Positions 42,693-53,124 are shown, counted from the stretch's first letter. The stretch: DNA of 61,665 nt from Clostridium tertium (GCF_017873245.1 NZ_JAGGJY010000019.1:1-61665), one strand, 5' to 3'. Numbers and translations: made by a program. The notes: generated from the letters alone by a model not told the origin.

Positions 42693-44006
42693 ATGAAAAA
42701 AACTTATAGTTTAACAAAAAAAATATTTATTTCAATGTTATTAGGTGCACTATTTGGAATTTTAGTACAAAGTTTAAAATCTGAATTCATTCGGGACACT
42801 ATTATTTTAAATGGATTTGTAAAGGTTTTATCCAGTGTATTTTTATCATCAATAAAGATGATGGTAGTTCCTCTTGTATTTGTTTCATTGACATGTGGTG
42901 CTGCTTCAATTGAAAGCATAAAAAAACTTGGAAGAGTTGGTGGAAAAACATTTTTCTTTTATATCACTACAACATGTATCGCAATAACTATAGGAATTCT
43001 TCTTTCTATATTAATAAAACCTGGTACTGGACTTTATATGTCTCATCTATTAGTAAATGAACCAGTAATTTCACAAAATAAATCTTTTATAGATATTATA
43101 ATTGAAATAGTTCCTACTAATCCATTTGAATCATTTGTTAAAGGCAACATGCTTCAGGTTATTTTCTTTTCAATTTTATTTGGTTTATCTATAAGTATGG
43201 TTGGAAAAAAGTCCTCTTTTGTAAAAAACTTTTTTGATTCATTAAATGAAGTAATAATGAAATTAGTTCAATTAATTATGAATTTTGCACCCTTTGGTGT
43301 TTTTGCATTAATGACAAATACTTTTGCAACTATTGGATTTAATGCAATGATCCCACTTATTAAATATATGATAGTTATACTTCTATCTTTACTTATACAC
43401 TCCTTTTTCATATATGGAGGACTATTTAAGGTATTTACTAAACTAAGTATAAAACCCTTCTTAAAAAAATTTATCAAACCAGCTTCTATAGTTTTTTCAA
43501 CTGCTTCAAGTAACTCTGCTTTACCTGTTACATTGGAAGCAATGGATGAAATGGGAGTTGATAATTCAATTTCGTCCTTTACCATTCCTCTAGGATCAAC
43601 TATTAATATGGATGGCACTGCTATAATGCAAGGTGTAGCTGCTATATTTATTTCTCAAGCTTATAATATGAATTTAAGTATCACAAATATTTTAACTATT
43701 ATATTAACAGCAACATTAGCATCAATTGGAACCGCTGGGGTACCTGGTGTTGGTATGGTGATGCTTTCAATGGTCCTTCAGTCAGTTGGATTACCTATTG
43801 AAGGTATAGGATTAATTCTTGGTATTGACCGAATATTAGATATGTGTAGAAGTACAGTCAATACAATGGGCGATTGCATATGTACTATTATAATTAGCAA
43901 ATCTGAAAATTCTTTTAATGAAAATAAATATTATTCAAACTCAGATAATTTAGAAAATTTAGAGGATTTAAATGAACTATATGAAAATGCTGATAATTCT
44001 ATTTAG
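42693..44006 (+). CDS. dicarboxylate/amino acid:cation symporter (DAACS family)
   Basis: A 437-residue membrane transporter of the glutamate/aspartate symporter family. About eight spans plus two re-entrant loops; the HP1 loop reads VFSTASSNSALPVTLEAMDE, TM7 reads NMDGTAIMQGVAAIFISQ, HP2 ASIGTAGVPGVGMVML, and TM8 IDRILDMCRSTVNTMGD. The TM8 Arg-x3-Asn pattern favours acidic substrates (glutamate, aspartate or a C4-dicarboxylate) coupled to Na+ or H+. The ~35-residue Asn/Glu-rich tail is variable. AGGAGG site. Confidence 0.9.
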   Translation: MKKTYSLTKKIFISMLLGALFGILVQSLKSEFIRDTIILNGFVKVLSSVFLSSIKMMVVPLVFVSLTCGAASIESIKKLGRVGGKTFFFYITTTCIAITIGILLSILIKPGTGLYMSHLLVNEPVISQNKSFIDIIIEIVPTNPFESFVKGNMLQVIFFSILFGLSISMVGKKSSFVKNFFDSLNEVIMKLVQLIMNFAPFGVFALMTNTFATIGFNAMIPLIKYMIVILLSLLIHSFFIYGGLFKVFTKLSIKPFLKKFIKPASIVFSTASSNSALPVTLEAMDEMGVDNSISSFTIPLGSTINMDGTAIMQGVAAIFISQAYNMNLSITNILTIILTATLASIGTAGVPGVGMVMLSMVLQSVGLPIEGIGLILGIDRILDMCRSTVNTMGDCICTIIISKSENSFNENKYYSNSDNLENLEDLNELYENADNSI

Positions 44007-44101
44007 CTTAAAGAATAAATAAGTAATTAAAATCTTATATAATATCATAATCATCTCAATTTTTGACGTAAATTTACACTTTATTTATATAAAAATATTG
44101 A

Positions 44102-44130
44102 TTGACAACATTTCTCCCTATTGCTAAAAT
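44102..44130 (+). promoter_or_regulatory. promoter of the speD-speE unit
   Basis: TTGACA (44102-44107), 17-nt spacer, TAAAAT (44125-44130). It lies 69 nt before the leader ORF and 146 nt before speD. A small hairpin (AAGTTTA/TAAACTT, about 44156-44176) follows in the leader. Confidence 0.75.
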
Positions 44131-44198
44131 GATATAGTTAGTATAGTTTAACTCCAAGTTTACTATTACTAAACTTTTATGTGATTTTAGGAGGTTTC

Positions 44199-44249
44199 AT
44201 GAGTGAAGCATTTTTGCTAATTAAATATTTATCTATTGGATGGAACTAA
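44199..44249 (+). CDS. leader ORF upstream of speD (16 residues)
   Basis: ATG with an AGGAGG site 4 nt upstream encodes MSEAFLLIKYLSIGWN and stops 26 nt before speD, just ahead of the speD ribosome binding site. It lies downstream of the mapped promoter, so it would be the first frame translated on the transcript. Eukaryotic AdoMetDC genes use a short upstream ORF for polyamine control; whether this peptide is an analogous control element or a small product in its own right is unknown. Confidence 0.55.
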   Translation: MSEAFLLIKYLSIGWN

Positions 44250-44275
44250 ATTTTACAATTTATGGAGGGATTTTT

Positions 44276-44695
44276 ATGAAAATTGAACAACTAGGAAGAC
44301 ATATTTTGGTGGAATACTATAACTGTGACAAGGATATTTTAAAAGATTATACTATCATTGAAGATCATATGAAAGAAGCTGCTATTGTATCTAATGCAAC
44401 TATAGTTACAAGTTGTTTCCACAAATTTAATCCCTGGGGAGTAAGCGGTGCTGTTATAATCCAGGAATCTCATCTTACAATTCATACATGGCCTGAATAT
44501 GGTTATGCATCAGTAGATCTATTTACTTGTGGTGATACTGTTAATCCTTGGCTTGCATTTAAGTATCTTGAAGATGCATTAAAAGCCGAAAGAAGTGAAT
44601 CTACTGAAGTCGCAAGAGGTTTAGTTGATAAAGTTAAAACTTTTTCTAATGGAGCATACGATAATATTCAAGTAAAGCATAAAATGGAGGGTTAA
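44276..44695 (+). CDS. speD: S-adenosylmethionine decarboxylase proenzyme
   Basis: A 139-residue pyruvoyl enzyme of the short bacterial (SpeH-like) class. It self-cleaves at the Glu-Ser bond in QESHLTIHTWPEYGYASVD (Ser ~65), which becomes the pyruvoyl group; the catalytic Cys lies in DLFTCGD. It makes decarboxylated AdoMet, the aminopropyl donor. The ATG at 44276 is 7 nt after GGAGGG; a frame extending upstream is not needed. speE follows 3 nt after the stop, with its site inside speD. Confidence 0.95.
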   Translation: MKIEQLGRHILVEYYNCDKDILKDYTIIEDHMKEAAIVSNATIVTSCFHKFNPWGVSGAVIIQESHLTIHTWPEYGYASVDLFTCGDTVNPWLAFKYLEDALKAERSESTEVARGLVDKVKTFSNGAYDNIQVKHKMEG

Positions 44696-44698
44696 GAT

Positions 44699-45550
44699 AT
44701 GGATATGGAATTATGGTACACTGAAAATCAAACTCAAAACGTAAATTTTTCTATGAAGGTTAAAAATCACTTGTATTCTGAGCAAAGTCCATTTCAAAAA
44801 ATTGATGTATTGGATACTTATGAATTTGGAAGAGTACTTGTAATTGATAACTGGACAATGGTTACTGAAAAAGATGAGTTTATTTATCATGAAATGATAA
44901 CTCATGTAGCTATGGCTACTAATAAAGATATTAAAAATGTTTTAGTAATAGGAGCTGGTGATGGAGGTACTGTTAGAGAATTAACTAGATATAAAACCAT
45001 TAAAAATATAGATATGGTTGAAATAGATGAGTCTGTTGTTAAAGCCTCAAAAGAATTTTTGCCTTTTACATCAAATAAGCTAGATGATGAAAGAGTAAAC
45101 TTATTTTTTGAAGATGGAATTAAATTCGTTAAAGGCAAGCAAAGCTTATATGATTTAATTATAGTAGATTCTACTGATCCAATAGGACCTGGAGAAGGCT
45201 TATTTACCAGTGAATTTTATAAAGATTGTTTCTCTGCTTTAACTGAAAAAGGAATTCTCATAAACCAATGTGAAAGCCCTTATTACCCTCATAATTCAAG
45301 AGAAATGAAAAGATCATTTAGTAAACTAAAGGGAATATTCAATATATGTGAAGCATATCAATATCATATGCCTACATATGCTTCTGGACATTGGATGTTC
45401 TGCTTTGCTTCTAAAGAATTGCATCCATTAAAGGATTTTGATGCTAATTACTGGAACTCATTAGGCTTAACTACAAAATATTATAACACAGACCTACATA
45501 AAGGAGCATTTATGATTCCAAATTATGTTAAAGAAATCTTAAATAATTAG
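44699..45550 (+). CDS. speE: spermidine synthase
   Basis: A 283-residue aminopropyltransferase. Motifs: LWYTENQTQNVNFSMKVK at the N-terminus, the AdoMet-type fold with VIGAGDGGTVRELTRY, the substrate loop IVDSTDPIGPGEGLFTSEFY and the gate region HMPTYASGHWMFCFAS. It transfers the aminopropyl group from decarboxylated AdoMet to putrescine. No speA or speB follows, unlike many clostridial clusters, so putrescine must be imported or made elsewhere. Confidence 0.95.
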   Translation: MDMELWYTENQTQNVNFSMKVKNHLYSEQSPFQKIDVLDTYEFGRVLVIDNWTMVTEKDEFIYHEMITHVAMATNKDIKNVLVIGAGDGGTVRELTRYKTIKNIDMVEIDESVVKASKEFLPFTSNKLDDERVNLFFEDGIKFVKGKQSLYDLIIVDSTDPIGPGEGLFTSEFYKDCFSALTEKGILINQCESPYYPHNSREMKRSFSKLKGIFNICEAYQYHMPTYASGHWMFCFASKELHPLKDFDANYWNSLGLTTKYYNTDLHKGAFMIPNYVKEILNN

Positions 45551-45560
45551 TTAATAAAGC

Positions 45561-45587
45561 GCCGATAGGATTTTAAATCTTATCGGC
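45561..45587 (+). terminator. terminator of the speD-speE unit
   Basis: 10-bp stem (GCCGATAGGA against TCTTATCGGC, one G-U) with a 7-nt loop, then TATTTTATTTC, 10 nt after the speE stop. Confidence 0.85.
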
Positions 45588-45752
45588 TATTTTATTTCTA
45601 TATAAAAATAAATATTTAAATTAATCCAACAAAAAATATCAAAATAAATAAACTTATATAATATCTTTTTTGTCTTTAATATCAAATATCTATTCACTTA
45701 TTATATAAATTTTTATATCATAATACTATAACAATTATTCTAAGAGGTTTTA

Positions 45753-46895
45753 ATGTACGGAAAATCCACAAGTGCACAAACTACAAGTCTTTCGCTAACA
45801 GTATATAATAATATAGCTTTAATAAATGAAACTAGAGATCTTCCAAGATATAAATCTGATTCTAATCCTTATATTTCTATTGAATACTTTGATATAAGCA
45901 ATTATATAGATGAAACATCTGTTATAATTACAGGCATGGATGACTTTATAATGGTATTTAACTATCTTTGTTGTAATGATAAAAATCCTAATCTATCTCC
46001 ATGCAGTACATGTGAAAATTTAATACCTAATTCAATATTAATTAAGGGAAATAGTATTGATTCAAAAGAAATAAAAACATATTATTTGACTGATAACATT
46101 AGATGGTCTAGTAGCTATACAATAATTCTAGATGAAAAAACATTGGAAATTCACTGTTGGTTCAATCTTATAAATAAATCAGGTATAGATTATAATAATG
46201 CTACTTTAAAAGTTATTGCTGGAGATGTGAATTTAGCTTACAAAAACCTTTACATTTCTAATGCTCCAATTCAAGCTACTAAATTAGAAAGTAGTACTCC
46301 TATTGCTGATATCGGCATTGCTGATTACTATATTTATACAGTACCAGATAAATATAATTTTCTTAACAATACACTAAAGAGAATAAAAAGCTTTTATAAA
46401 AATGGGATTGTATATAGTAAACTTTATGACTTTGGATATGATTCTATAAATGCTAATATAATAATTAAATTTCAAAATACAACTGAAAACAATTTGGGTA
46501 TTCCACTTCCTTCTGGCAATATAAATTCTTTTACTCGTTTTGATGGTAATTTAGAATTTGTAGGAGGAAGCTCAATAAAAGATATCCCCAAGGATAGGGA
46601 AGTTTCCTATATAATAGGAAAAGCATTTGATGTCACATCACAAAGAAAAATAATTGCTTATCAAAAATATGCAGATTATATTCTTAAAGAAGTACAATAT
46701 ATAGTTACTAATACCAAAAATGAAACCATTCATATAAAAATATGCGAGCCTATATCTGCACCTTGGGAAATGACTTTTGCTACTGATAGATATGAAACTG
46801 ATAAAAATGGAAATCCATGTTTCCAAACTACAATTGAATCTAATTCAAAAAAAGAAATAATGCTTAGTTACAAATATGATGTTAAATCTAATTAG
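45753..46895 (+). CDS. DUF4139-domain protein
   Basis: A 380-residue protein with the DUF4139 (mucoidy-inhibitor-like) layout: an opening SLTVYNNIALINETRDL, a central IRWSSSYTIILDEKTLEIHCWFNLINKSGIDYNNATLKVIAGDVNLAYKN, and the closing IKICEPISAPWEMTFATDRYETDKNG...FQTTIESNSKKEIMLSYKY. The N-terminal DUF4140 part is reduced. No signal peptide. The biochemical role of the family is not established. It is a single-gene unit ending in a strong convergent terminator. Confidence 0.78.
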   Translation: MYGKSTSAQTTSLSLTVYNNIALINETRDLPRYKSDSNPYISIEYFDISNYIDETSVIITGMDDFIMVFNYLCCNDKNPNLSPCSTCENLIPNSILIKGNSIDSKEIKTYYLTDNIRWSSSYTIILDEKTLEIHCWFNLINKSGIDYNNATLKVIAGDVNLAYKNLYISNAPIQATKLESSTPIADIGIADYYIYTVPDKYNFLNNTLKRIKSFYKNGIVYSKLYDFGYDSINANIIIKFQNTTENNLGIPLPSGNINSFTRFDGNLEFVGGSSIKDIPKDREVSYIIGKAFDVTSQRKIIAYQKYADYILKEVQYIVTNTKNETIHIKICEPISAPWEMTFATDRYETDKNGNPCFQTTIESNSKKEIMLSYKYDVKSN

Positions 46896-46900
46896 TGTTT

Positions 46901-46946
46901 AAGCAAGGTATTATTAAATATAGATATATTTAATAATACCTTGCTT
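46901..46946. terminator. convergent terminator between the DUF4139 and MCP genes
   Basis: Perfect 20-bp arms (AAGCAAGGTATTATTAAATA) with a 6-nt loop; functions on both strands. Confidence 0.92.
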
Positions 46947-46953
46947 ATTTAAC

Positions 46954-48681
46954 TTACTTTCTTATTTTAAACACATTGATAGATTCAATTAATTTTTTTG
47001 AGCTCTCCATAGCATTATTTGAGTTAATTATGGTTTTGTCTGATTTACTACTTGCATCCACAATTTTATTTGCAATATTAGCTATTCCACTACTACCTTC
47101 TATTGTTGCTTTAGATACACCGTTCATAATGTCTGAAATCTCCTTAATAGATATTAATAAGTCATTAGAAATTTTATCAAACTCATTTACTATATTATCT
47201 ATCAATATTCCATCATCTTTATATGTTTCTGTTACTCTTATCATATTAGAAAATTCATTTTGTAAATCCTTATCCATAAAACTAATTAAACTATTTGAAC
47301 TATCTATAAGACTGTTAACTGCTGCAGATATATCATTTCCTGTCTCCTTTATCTTAATAACAGATTCTTTTGAAGCTTCCGCAAGCTTTCTTATTTCTTC
47401 GGCAACTACTGCAAATCCTCTTCCTGCCTCTCCTGCTCTTGCAGCTTCTATTGATGCATTTAAAGCTAGAAGATTAGTTTGTTCTGTAATCTCTATAATT
47501 ATTTCTGATAGTTGATATATCTTATTAATTACTTTAGTTTGTTCTATGGCATCTTTCAATGTTATTTTAGTACTTTCCAAAACTTCATTTGTATTCTTAA
47601 GGCCCAAATTAACAGAATTCTTATTATTTAATGCTCTATTACTTATTTCTCCTGCAATCTTTGACCCATCCTTTGCTTTATTTGCAATTGATTCAGCAGA
47701 TATTTCTATAGCTTCAATTGAATGACCTATTTCTTGAGTTGATGCAGATGTTTCTTCCATAATTGCCGTTACTTCTTCAGATGTAGCTGCCATATTTTCT
47801 AAGCTAATATTTAAATCATATATATTTGAATTAATATTCATAATAGAATACTCTGTATTTTTTGATTCTATTTTAACATTTTCTAATAAAATACTAAGTG
47901 AATTCTGAATTATAGTTATATACTTTAATATAATTCCAAGTTCATCTTTTCTATTTAAAACTTTTTTATCTATTTCTTTTGAGAAATCTCCCTTTGAAAT
48001 TATCTCCATTTCACTGACAGCTACCCTCAAAGGTTTAACTATATTCCTTGTTATAACTGCTGCCGCAATAATTCCAGTAATTAATACAAATATTATGCTT
48101 GTAAGCAGTAATGAAATTAATTTTTTTATAGCTTGCTCATTTTCGATTTTTATACTTTCTGCTATAGTATTGCTATAATTAGCAAGCTTGTTTAATTCGT
48201 ATCTAAATCCTTCACCAAAATCAAGTTCAACTAATTCAAGTTGTTTTTTAGCTTCATCCCCATTTCCTGAAATAGCTAAATCAATGATTTCATTTTGCTT
48301 ATCTCTATAAGGTTTTAATTTAGTTTCAATTCCTATTATTGCTTTACTTGTATGATCATCGATATATATATTTTTATAATTGCTAAAATTTTTATCAAAG
48401 TTTTCCTTACTCTTAATTACTTTCTCTTTTTCTTCTTCTTGAAAATTCTTATTGCCAACGTTTAAAATAATTTTATAAATACTTGTTTCAATACTACGTT
48501 CTTCATTTATGCTATTATTCAAGCTTAATACAGATGAAAAATTTTCATTATACATTTTTTGCATTCTTTCATCAGCTTTATTAAGTTGAAATATTCCTAT
48601 TCCACCTATAACAAGCATCATTAAAGTTAACGTAGTTGTTAAGATAAATATTTTCACTCTAACTTTTAAGTTTTTAATCAT
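46954..48681 (-). CDS. methyl-accepting chemotaxis protein
   Basis: A 575-residue transmembrane chemoreceptor. First span ~10-32 ([20 protein letters not shown]), extracellular four-helix-bundle sensor (~35-185), second span ~190-213 ([19 protein letters not shown]), HAMP (~213-265, [21 protein letters not shown]) and a long coiled-coil signalling domain with the hairpin tip [39 protein letters not shown]. No CheR/CheB pentapeptide tether. The ligand cannot be read from sequence. No chemotaxis partners are nearby. Confidence 0.93.
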   Translation of the reverse strand: MIKNLKVRVKIFILTTTLTLMMLVIGGIGIFQLNKADERMQKMYNENFSSVLSLNNSINEERSIETSIYKIILNVGNKNFQEEEKEKVIKSKENFDKNFSNYKNIYIDDHTSKAIIGIETKLKPYRDKQNEIIDLAISGNGDEAKKQLELVELDFGEGFRYELNKLANYSNTIAESIKIENEQAIKKLISLLLTSIIFVLITGIIAAAVITRNIVKPLRVAVSEMEIISKGDFSKEIDKKVLNRKDELGIILKYITIIQNSLSILLENVKIESKNTEYSIMNINSNIYDLNISLENMAATSEEVTAIMEETSASTQEIGHSIEAIEISAESIANKAKDGSKIAGEISNRALNNKNSVNLGLKNTNEVLESTKITLKDAIEQTKVINKIYQLSEIIIEITEQTNLLALNASIEAARAGEAGRGFAVVAEEIRKLAEASKESVIKIKETGNDISAAVNSLIDSSNSLISFMDKDLQNEFSNMIRVTETYKDDGILIDNIVNEFDKISNDLLISIKEISDIMNGVSKATIEGSSGIANIANKIVDASSKSDKTIINSNNAMESSKKLIESINVFKIRK

Positions 48682-49089
48682 ATATGCACCCCGTTCATAA
48701 TTGAATTTTATACAATTTAATTATCCATTATAATCTCATTATAGTCAAAATATTCCTTTAACATTGTCAAAACTTTATAATAATTGTCAAAATACTTTAT
48801 AGAAAATAAGAAAAGAGACTGTATTAAAATAAATTTTTATATTAGTCAATAAAAATGGAAGTTTCAATTCTAGCTTTCCTTTTTTTTGCACATATAAAAT
48901 AATAGCTAAAAATTTCTATTTAAGATTAAAAACGTCTAAGTAAATAAAATCAATAGTTTAAAAGGGCTCGCGAAACGCGAGCCCTTTTATAAAAATAAAA
49001 GATTAACTTTTTAAGTAAATAAAGCTTACTTGAAATTGAATAAATTTTATATTAAATAGATTTATGATACCTCGCCTTTTCTTTAATAT
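48682..49089. other. intergenic region between the MCP and nrdG genes
   Basis: No gene is seen. It contains the MCP promoter region, an imperfect hairpin followed by eight T on the plus strand (about 48858-48889) with no obvious upstream gene, and the strong nrdDG terminator at 48960-48988. Confidence 0.5.
48960..48988 (-). terminator. terminator of the nrdD-nrdG unit
   Basis: 13-bp perfect GC-rich stem (AAAAGGGCTCGCG) with an AAA loop, about 100 nt past nrdG; symmetric, so it may act on both strands. Confidence 0.85.
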
Positions 49090-49590
49090 TTAGAATTGTA
49101 TTTCTACTACTTCATTTTTTTCAAGGCTTTTTAACACATCTATCACCCGTTGATTACTTGATCCTCTATATTTTAAAGATATATTTCTTTTATCTATTTC
49201 AAACCTTCCATCAATAAGTACATCTACTAAAGACAATATAGATAATCTATTTTCGTTTTTTATTATATCCTCATATAAATAACCAGACCATAACCAAATA
49301 CTTTTTTTAGTTTCTTCTTTTATTCTTTTTAATAAATTAAACAAATCTTTATCTTGTATTTGTTCCATAGGTTCTCCACCTAAAATATTAACTCCCTTTA
49401 CATTTGGATTCTTAACATATCCTATAAATTCTTCTTCTGTTTCCTTTGTCCACTTATCACCATAATTGAAATCTTGTAAATCTTTATTAAAACAACCCTC
49501 ACAATTATTAGTACATCCACTTACAAATAATGTAGTTCTTATACCTGGTCCATTACTAACATCAAATTTTCTTATTTTAGAATAATTCAT
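49090..49590 (-). CDS. nrdG: anaerobic ribonucleotide reductase activating protein
   Basis: A 166-residue radical-SAM enzyme. The 4Fe-4S cluster motif C-x3-C-x2-C is at residues 26-33 (SGCTNNCEGCFN), with the AdoMet-binding glycines in NILGGEPMEQ. It uses AdoMet and reduced flavodoxin to create the glycyl radical on NrdD. The gene begins 14 nt after nrdD with an AGGAAGG site. Confidence 0.95.
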   Translation of the reverse strand: MNYSKIRKFDVSNGPGIRTTLFVSGCTNNCEGCFNKDLQDFNYGDKWTKETEEEFIGYVKNPNVKGVNILGGEPMEQIQDKDLFNLLKRIKEETKKSIWLWSGYLYEDIIKNENRLSILSLVDVLIDGRFEIDKRNISLKYRGSSNQRVIDVLKSLEKNEVVEIQF

Positions 49591-49604
49591 TTAGCAAACC
49601 TTCC

Positions 49605-51725
49605 TTATAAATGTAATACTCTATCTCCAATTTCAGCAGTTCTCCCTTTATTCCAATAATTAGTTCCTATATAACCACAAGTCCTTCTCATTACTTGCAT
49701 TTCCGCTTCTTCTTTATTTCCACAGGATGGGCAAAACCATTCTAAATTATCATCTAATTTAATTTCACCAGTATAGCCACATTTATAACAGATATCTGGT
49801 TTAGTATTTATTTCTGCATATTGTATATTATGATATATAAAGTTTATAATTTGCTCAATTGCATCTAAGTTTTTGCTCATATCAGGAACTTCTATATAAG
49901 AAATACATCCCCCTAGGCTTATGTTATGGAATTGAGATTCAAATTTTAATTTACTAAATGCATCTATTTCTTCACAAACATGAACATGATAAGAATTAGT
50001 ATAGTATAACTTATCTGTTACATTTGGAATAACTCCAAATCTATTTCTATCTAGCTTACAAAATCTATATATTAAATTTTCTGCTGGGGTACCATATAAA
50101 CTAAATCCTAAGCCTGTTTCTTCTTTCCACTTTTGACACGCTTCATTCATATGATTCATTACAGCTAAAGCAAACTTTTCTCCCTCTTCACTTGTATGAC
50201 TTATTCCAAGCATTGATTGAACCATTTCATGTATTCCTACATAACCTAATGACAATGTTGAGTACCCATCTTTTAATAACTTATCTATTTTTTCTTCTTT
50301 TTCTAACCTTGCTATTGCACCATGTTGCCAATGTATAGGAGAAACATCTGAAAGTGTTCCAATAAGCATATTATGTCTTGTTAAAAGAGCTTCCTTACAA
50401 AGTTCTAATCTTTGATTTAGCATATCCCAGAATAACTCCATATCTCCATCAGCAATTATACCTATTTGAGGTAAGTTTAAACTAATTACCCCTTGATTGA
50501 ATCTTCCATACCATTTATAGTTACCTTCTTCATCTTTCCATGGTGCAAGATGTGATCTACATCCCATTGGTGGGAAAGTATTTCCTTCATAATTCATTCT
50601 CATCATCTTTGCTGATTGATAATCTGGAACTAATCTTCTTGCCGTACATTTTGCAGCTAATTTAGTTATATAATCATATTTCCCACCTTCAAGACAATTG
50701 TGTTCATCTAATAAATAAACAAGTTTTGGAAAAGCCTCTCCTATTTCTTGTCCTTTATAATTTTTCATACCTTCTAATCTTTGTTTTATCATTTCTTCAC
50801 AAATTAAGGCCATTTCTTCTTCATACTCATTACCTTCCTCAATCTCTAGGTAAATTGTACTAAACGGAGCTTGACCATTGGTAGTTTGCAATGTTGATAA
50901 TTGATATCTTATAGTTTGAACTCCATCTCTTAGCTCCTTAAACTTCATATCTTTAGCTAATTCTCTTGCAAGTTCTTCATTATTATATTTTTCTAAATAC
51001 ATCTTATAAGTTTTTTCTTCAGTTACTCGTAAAAATTTAGCAAGATGTTTTATTGTTATGCTTTGTCCACCATACTGATTACTTGCAACTTGAGCCATTA
51101 TTTGAGTAGTAACAGTACATGCTGTACTAAAGGATTTAGGCGTTTCTACAAGTTTATCATTTATAACTGTTCCATTATTCAACATATCTTCTAAATTAAT
51201 TAAGCAACAATTAAATATATTTGAAAGAGTATAATCCATATCATGCCAATGTATTACCCCTTCATCGTGTGCTTGAACTATATAGGTTGGAATAAGTCTT
51301 CTTCTAGATATATCTTTTGAAACTTCTCCCGCAATTAAATCTCTTTGTGTTGCTGCTATAACAGAATTCTTATTTGAATTTTCTTTTATAACATCTTCAT
51401 TAGTTTTATTTAAAAGACTTAGTATACTTTCGTCTGTTGTATTTGTGTTTCTCTTAAACTCTTGTACCGCTCTATATCCTTCATAGGATTTAGCTGTTAC
51501 GATTTGCCCATAGTGAACAAGTCTATCGTAAACATAAGATTCGATTTTATGTATAGTTGGAGTATCCCCTTGTTTTGAAAAATATTTTTCAGCATCACTT
51601 GCTATAAGCTTTGCTATATCTGCTAAATAAATACCGCTTCCATTTTTCATTGCTTTAGAAATTGCAGCCCTTATTTTATTCTTATCAAAATCAACTATAC
51701 TTCCATCTCTTTTAATAACTTTCAT
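49605..51725 (-). CDS. nrdD: class III (anaerobic) ribonucleoside-triphosphate reductase
   Basis: A 706-residue glycyl-radical enzyme making dNTPs without oxygen. N-terminal ATP-cone (VIKRDGSIVDFDKNKIRAAI, ~1-90) for allosteric control; the 10-stranded barrel with catalytic Cys near FNCCLINLEDML; a zinc site of two CxxC pairs (CYKCG and CPSCG, ~655-680); and the glycyl-radical loop RRTCGYIGTNYWNKGRT near the end. No NrdR box is evident in the 345 nt upstream (51726-52070), which otherwise hold no gene. Confidence 0.96.
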   Translation of the reverse strand: MKVIKRDGSIVDFDKNKIRAAISKAMKNGSGIYLADIAKLIASDAEKYFSKQGDTPTIHKIESYVYDRLVHYGQIVTAKSYEGYRAVQEFKRNTNTTDESILSLLNKTNEDVIKENSNKNSVIAATQRDLIAGEVSKDISRRRLIPTYIVQAHDEGVIHWHDMDYTLSNIFNCCLINLEDMLNNGTVINDKLVETPKSFSTACTVTTQIMAQVASNQYGGQSITIKHLAKFLRVTEEKTYKMYLEKYNNEELARELAKDMKFKELRDGVQTIRYQLSTLQTTNGQAPFSTIYLEIEEGNEYEEEMALICEEMIKQRLEGMKNYKGQEIGEAFPKLVYLLDEHNCLEGGKYDYITKLAAKCTARRLVPDYQSAKMMRMNYEGNTFPPMGCRSHLAPWKDEEGNYKWYGRFNQGVISLNLPQIGIIADGDMELFWDMLNQRLELCKEALLTRHNMLIGTLSDVSPIHWQHGAIARLEKEEKIDKLLKDGYSTLSLGYVGIHEMVQSMLGISHTSEEGEKFALAVMNHMNEACQKWKEETGLGFSLYGTPAENLIYRFCKLDRNRFGVIPNVTDKLYYTNSYHVHVCEEIDAFSKLKFESQFHNISLGGCISYIEVPDMSKNLDAIEQIINFIYHNIQYAEINTKPDICYKCGYTGEIKLDDNLEWFCPSCGNKEEAEMQVMRRTCGYIGTNYWNKGRTAEIGDRVLHL

Positions 51726-52070
51726 TTAACCCATCTACTCCCCTTTAAAAGTTTTAAAACTTTTATATTTTGCCTTCTTTTAGCACTCATTTTCTAATTA
51801 TACAATAAAACATTTTTCATTGCATTTTTACAACTACTCGTTTTTTTAAACAATCCTTATAAATTTTCGCTTATCTCAAAATTACCTTTGTTTTATGGAT
51901 ATAGTTGATATTTTTTTAATTAACATATATTTTTATATTTTAATCCTCGATAAATTTTCAATATTCACCCCTAGGTAGCATTAATACTATGGTTAACATT
52001 TTATACAAAAATAAAAACTTAAAAGCTATACTAAATTAAACATTAAAATTAAAATAGCATAGCTTTAAAT

Positions 52071-52985
52071 TTATAATTTTTCATCAATCAATTTTATTTT
52101 ACTTTGTGTTTCATCATTTATAGGTATACCTTCATACCATTTATCATTATTTATCTTTGCTACATCACCAAAATATTTACTTTTCAATATTATTTCTGGT
52201 CTGTACTCAAAATGTAAAATATCAAAATGCTCCCATTTTCCACCCCAGACAAATCCATTATCTTCAAATACTCTAACTAACTCTTTAGGATAACCTTCAA
52301 TTCTCTTGCTTCCTTTAGTTTTATCAACCCATTTCCAATAATCTGCATCATTTCTGCTTAAATCTATAGCTATTCCATAAGCATGCGGACTAAGTCTTCC
52401 AGTATCTTGTATAACCCTATAATTATAACCCCCACTTATAGGGAAGATATAATTGTTGATTTTATTATTTGTTTTAGCTACTTCTCTTGCTTCATTTAAA
52501 GCTTTCTTTAAAGATTCACCTGCTTTAGCATTTTTATTAAACATTACATTACCACAAGATGTTGAAAAAGAAGATAAATTCTTTTCTATTTGATTCTGGT
52601 TGCTCCCATAAATACTATTAAGAAAAGAATAAGCTCTTCCTCTACCAGGATCCATTCCATCTACAACCATACTTATACTCTCTAATGGATATATATCCTC
52701 CAATGTATCTTGTAAATCTGCATTTGCTGTTTTCATATCTTTACTTTTTTCTTTTTTATCGTCATACAAAATCTTTTTATCGTTATTTAGTATTAAATAT
52801 ATATATCCATCTTCAGATACATCTATATCCTTTATTTCTTCTGGATAAGCTAACATTAAAACTAATAAATCTCGTTTAGCATTATTTATATATGTACCTT
52901 CTTCCATAACCATAGCTTGTGGCTTATATTCTATTAAGCTAAATAAAAGTACTATACAATATATAATTATAAATTTCTTTTTCAT
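52071..52985 (-). CDS. secreted M15-family peptidase (D-Ala-D-Ala carboxypeptidase type)
   Basis: A 304-residue exported protein: signal peptide 1-24 (MKKKFIIIYCIVLLFSLIEY...), an N-terminal ~130-residue region without known motifs, then the peptidase domain. Zinc ligands: His and Asp in LSPHAYGIAIDLS and His in WEHFDILHFEYRP; the general base is the Glu of HFE. M15 enzymes cleave peptidoglycan cross-bridges or stem peptides. FVWGGKWEHFD is typical of the M15_4 group. A weak hairpin lies at 52022-52066 after the gene. Confidence 0.85.
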   Translation of the reverse strand: MKKKFIIIYCIVLLFSLIEYKPQAMVMEEGTYINNAKRDLLVLMLAYPEEIKDIDVSEDGYIYLILNNDKKILYDDKKEKSKDMKTANADLQDTLEDIYPLESISMVVDGMDPGRGRAYSFLNSIYGSNQNQIEKNLSSFSTSCGNVMFNKNAKAGESLKKALNEAREVAKTNNKINNYIFPISGGYNYRVIQDTGRLSPHAYGIAIDLSRNDADYWKWVDKTKGSKRIEGYPKELVRVFEDNGFVWGGKWEHFDILHFEYRPEIILKSKYFGDVAKINNDKWYEGIPINDETQSKIKLIDEKL

Positions 52986-53124
52986 ATTTTCACCTACTTA
53001 TATTTTATATTTTTATTATTCCTAAAAAAAATAAACATACTCTGATAATTTAATAATTTTTAATTTGAGATTTTTTTAAATTACTGTTAATATATAGTAA
53101 ATACTTTTTATAAGGGGGCAAAAT

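Noticed and set aside
51726..52070. NrdR boxes upstream of nrdD
   Set aside because: No pair of ACA-N-ATAT-type boxes was found; only a short AAAAGTT/AACTTTT repeat is present.
52986..53124. Lysine riboswitch or T-box before the aspartate kinase gene
   Set aside because: The region is only 139 nt of AT-rich sequence with no conserved T-box or lysine-aptamer motif.
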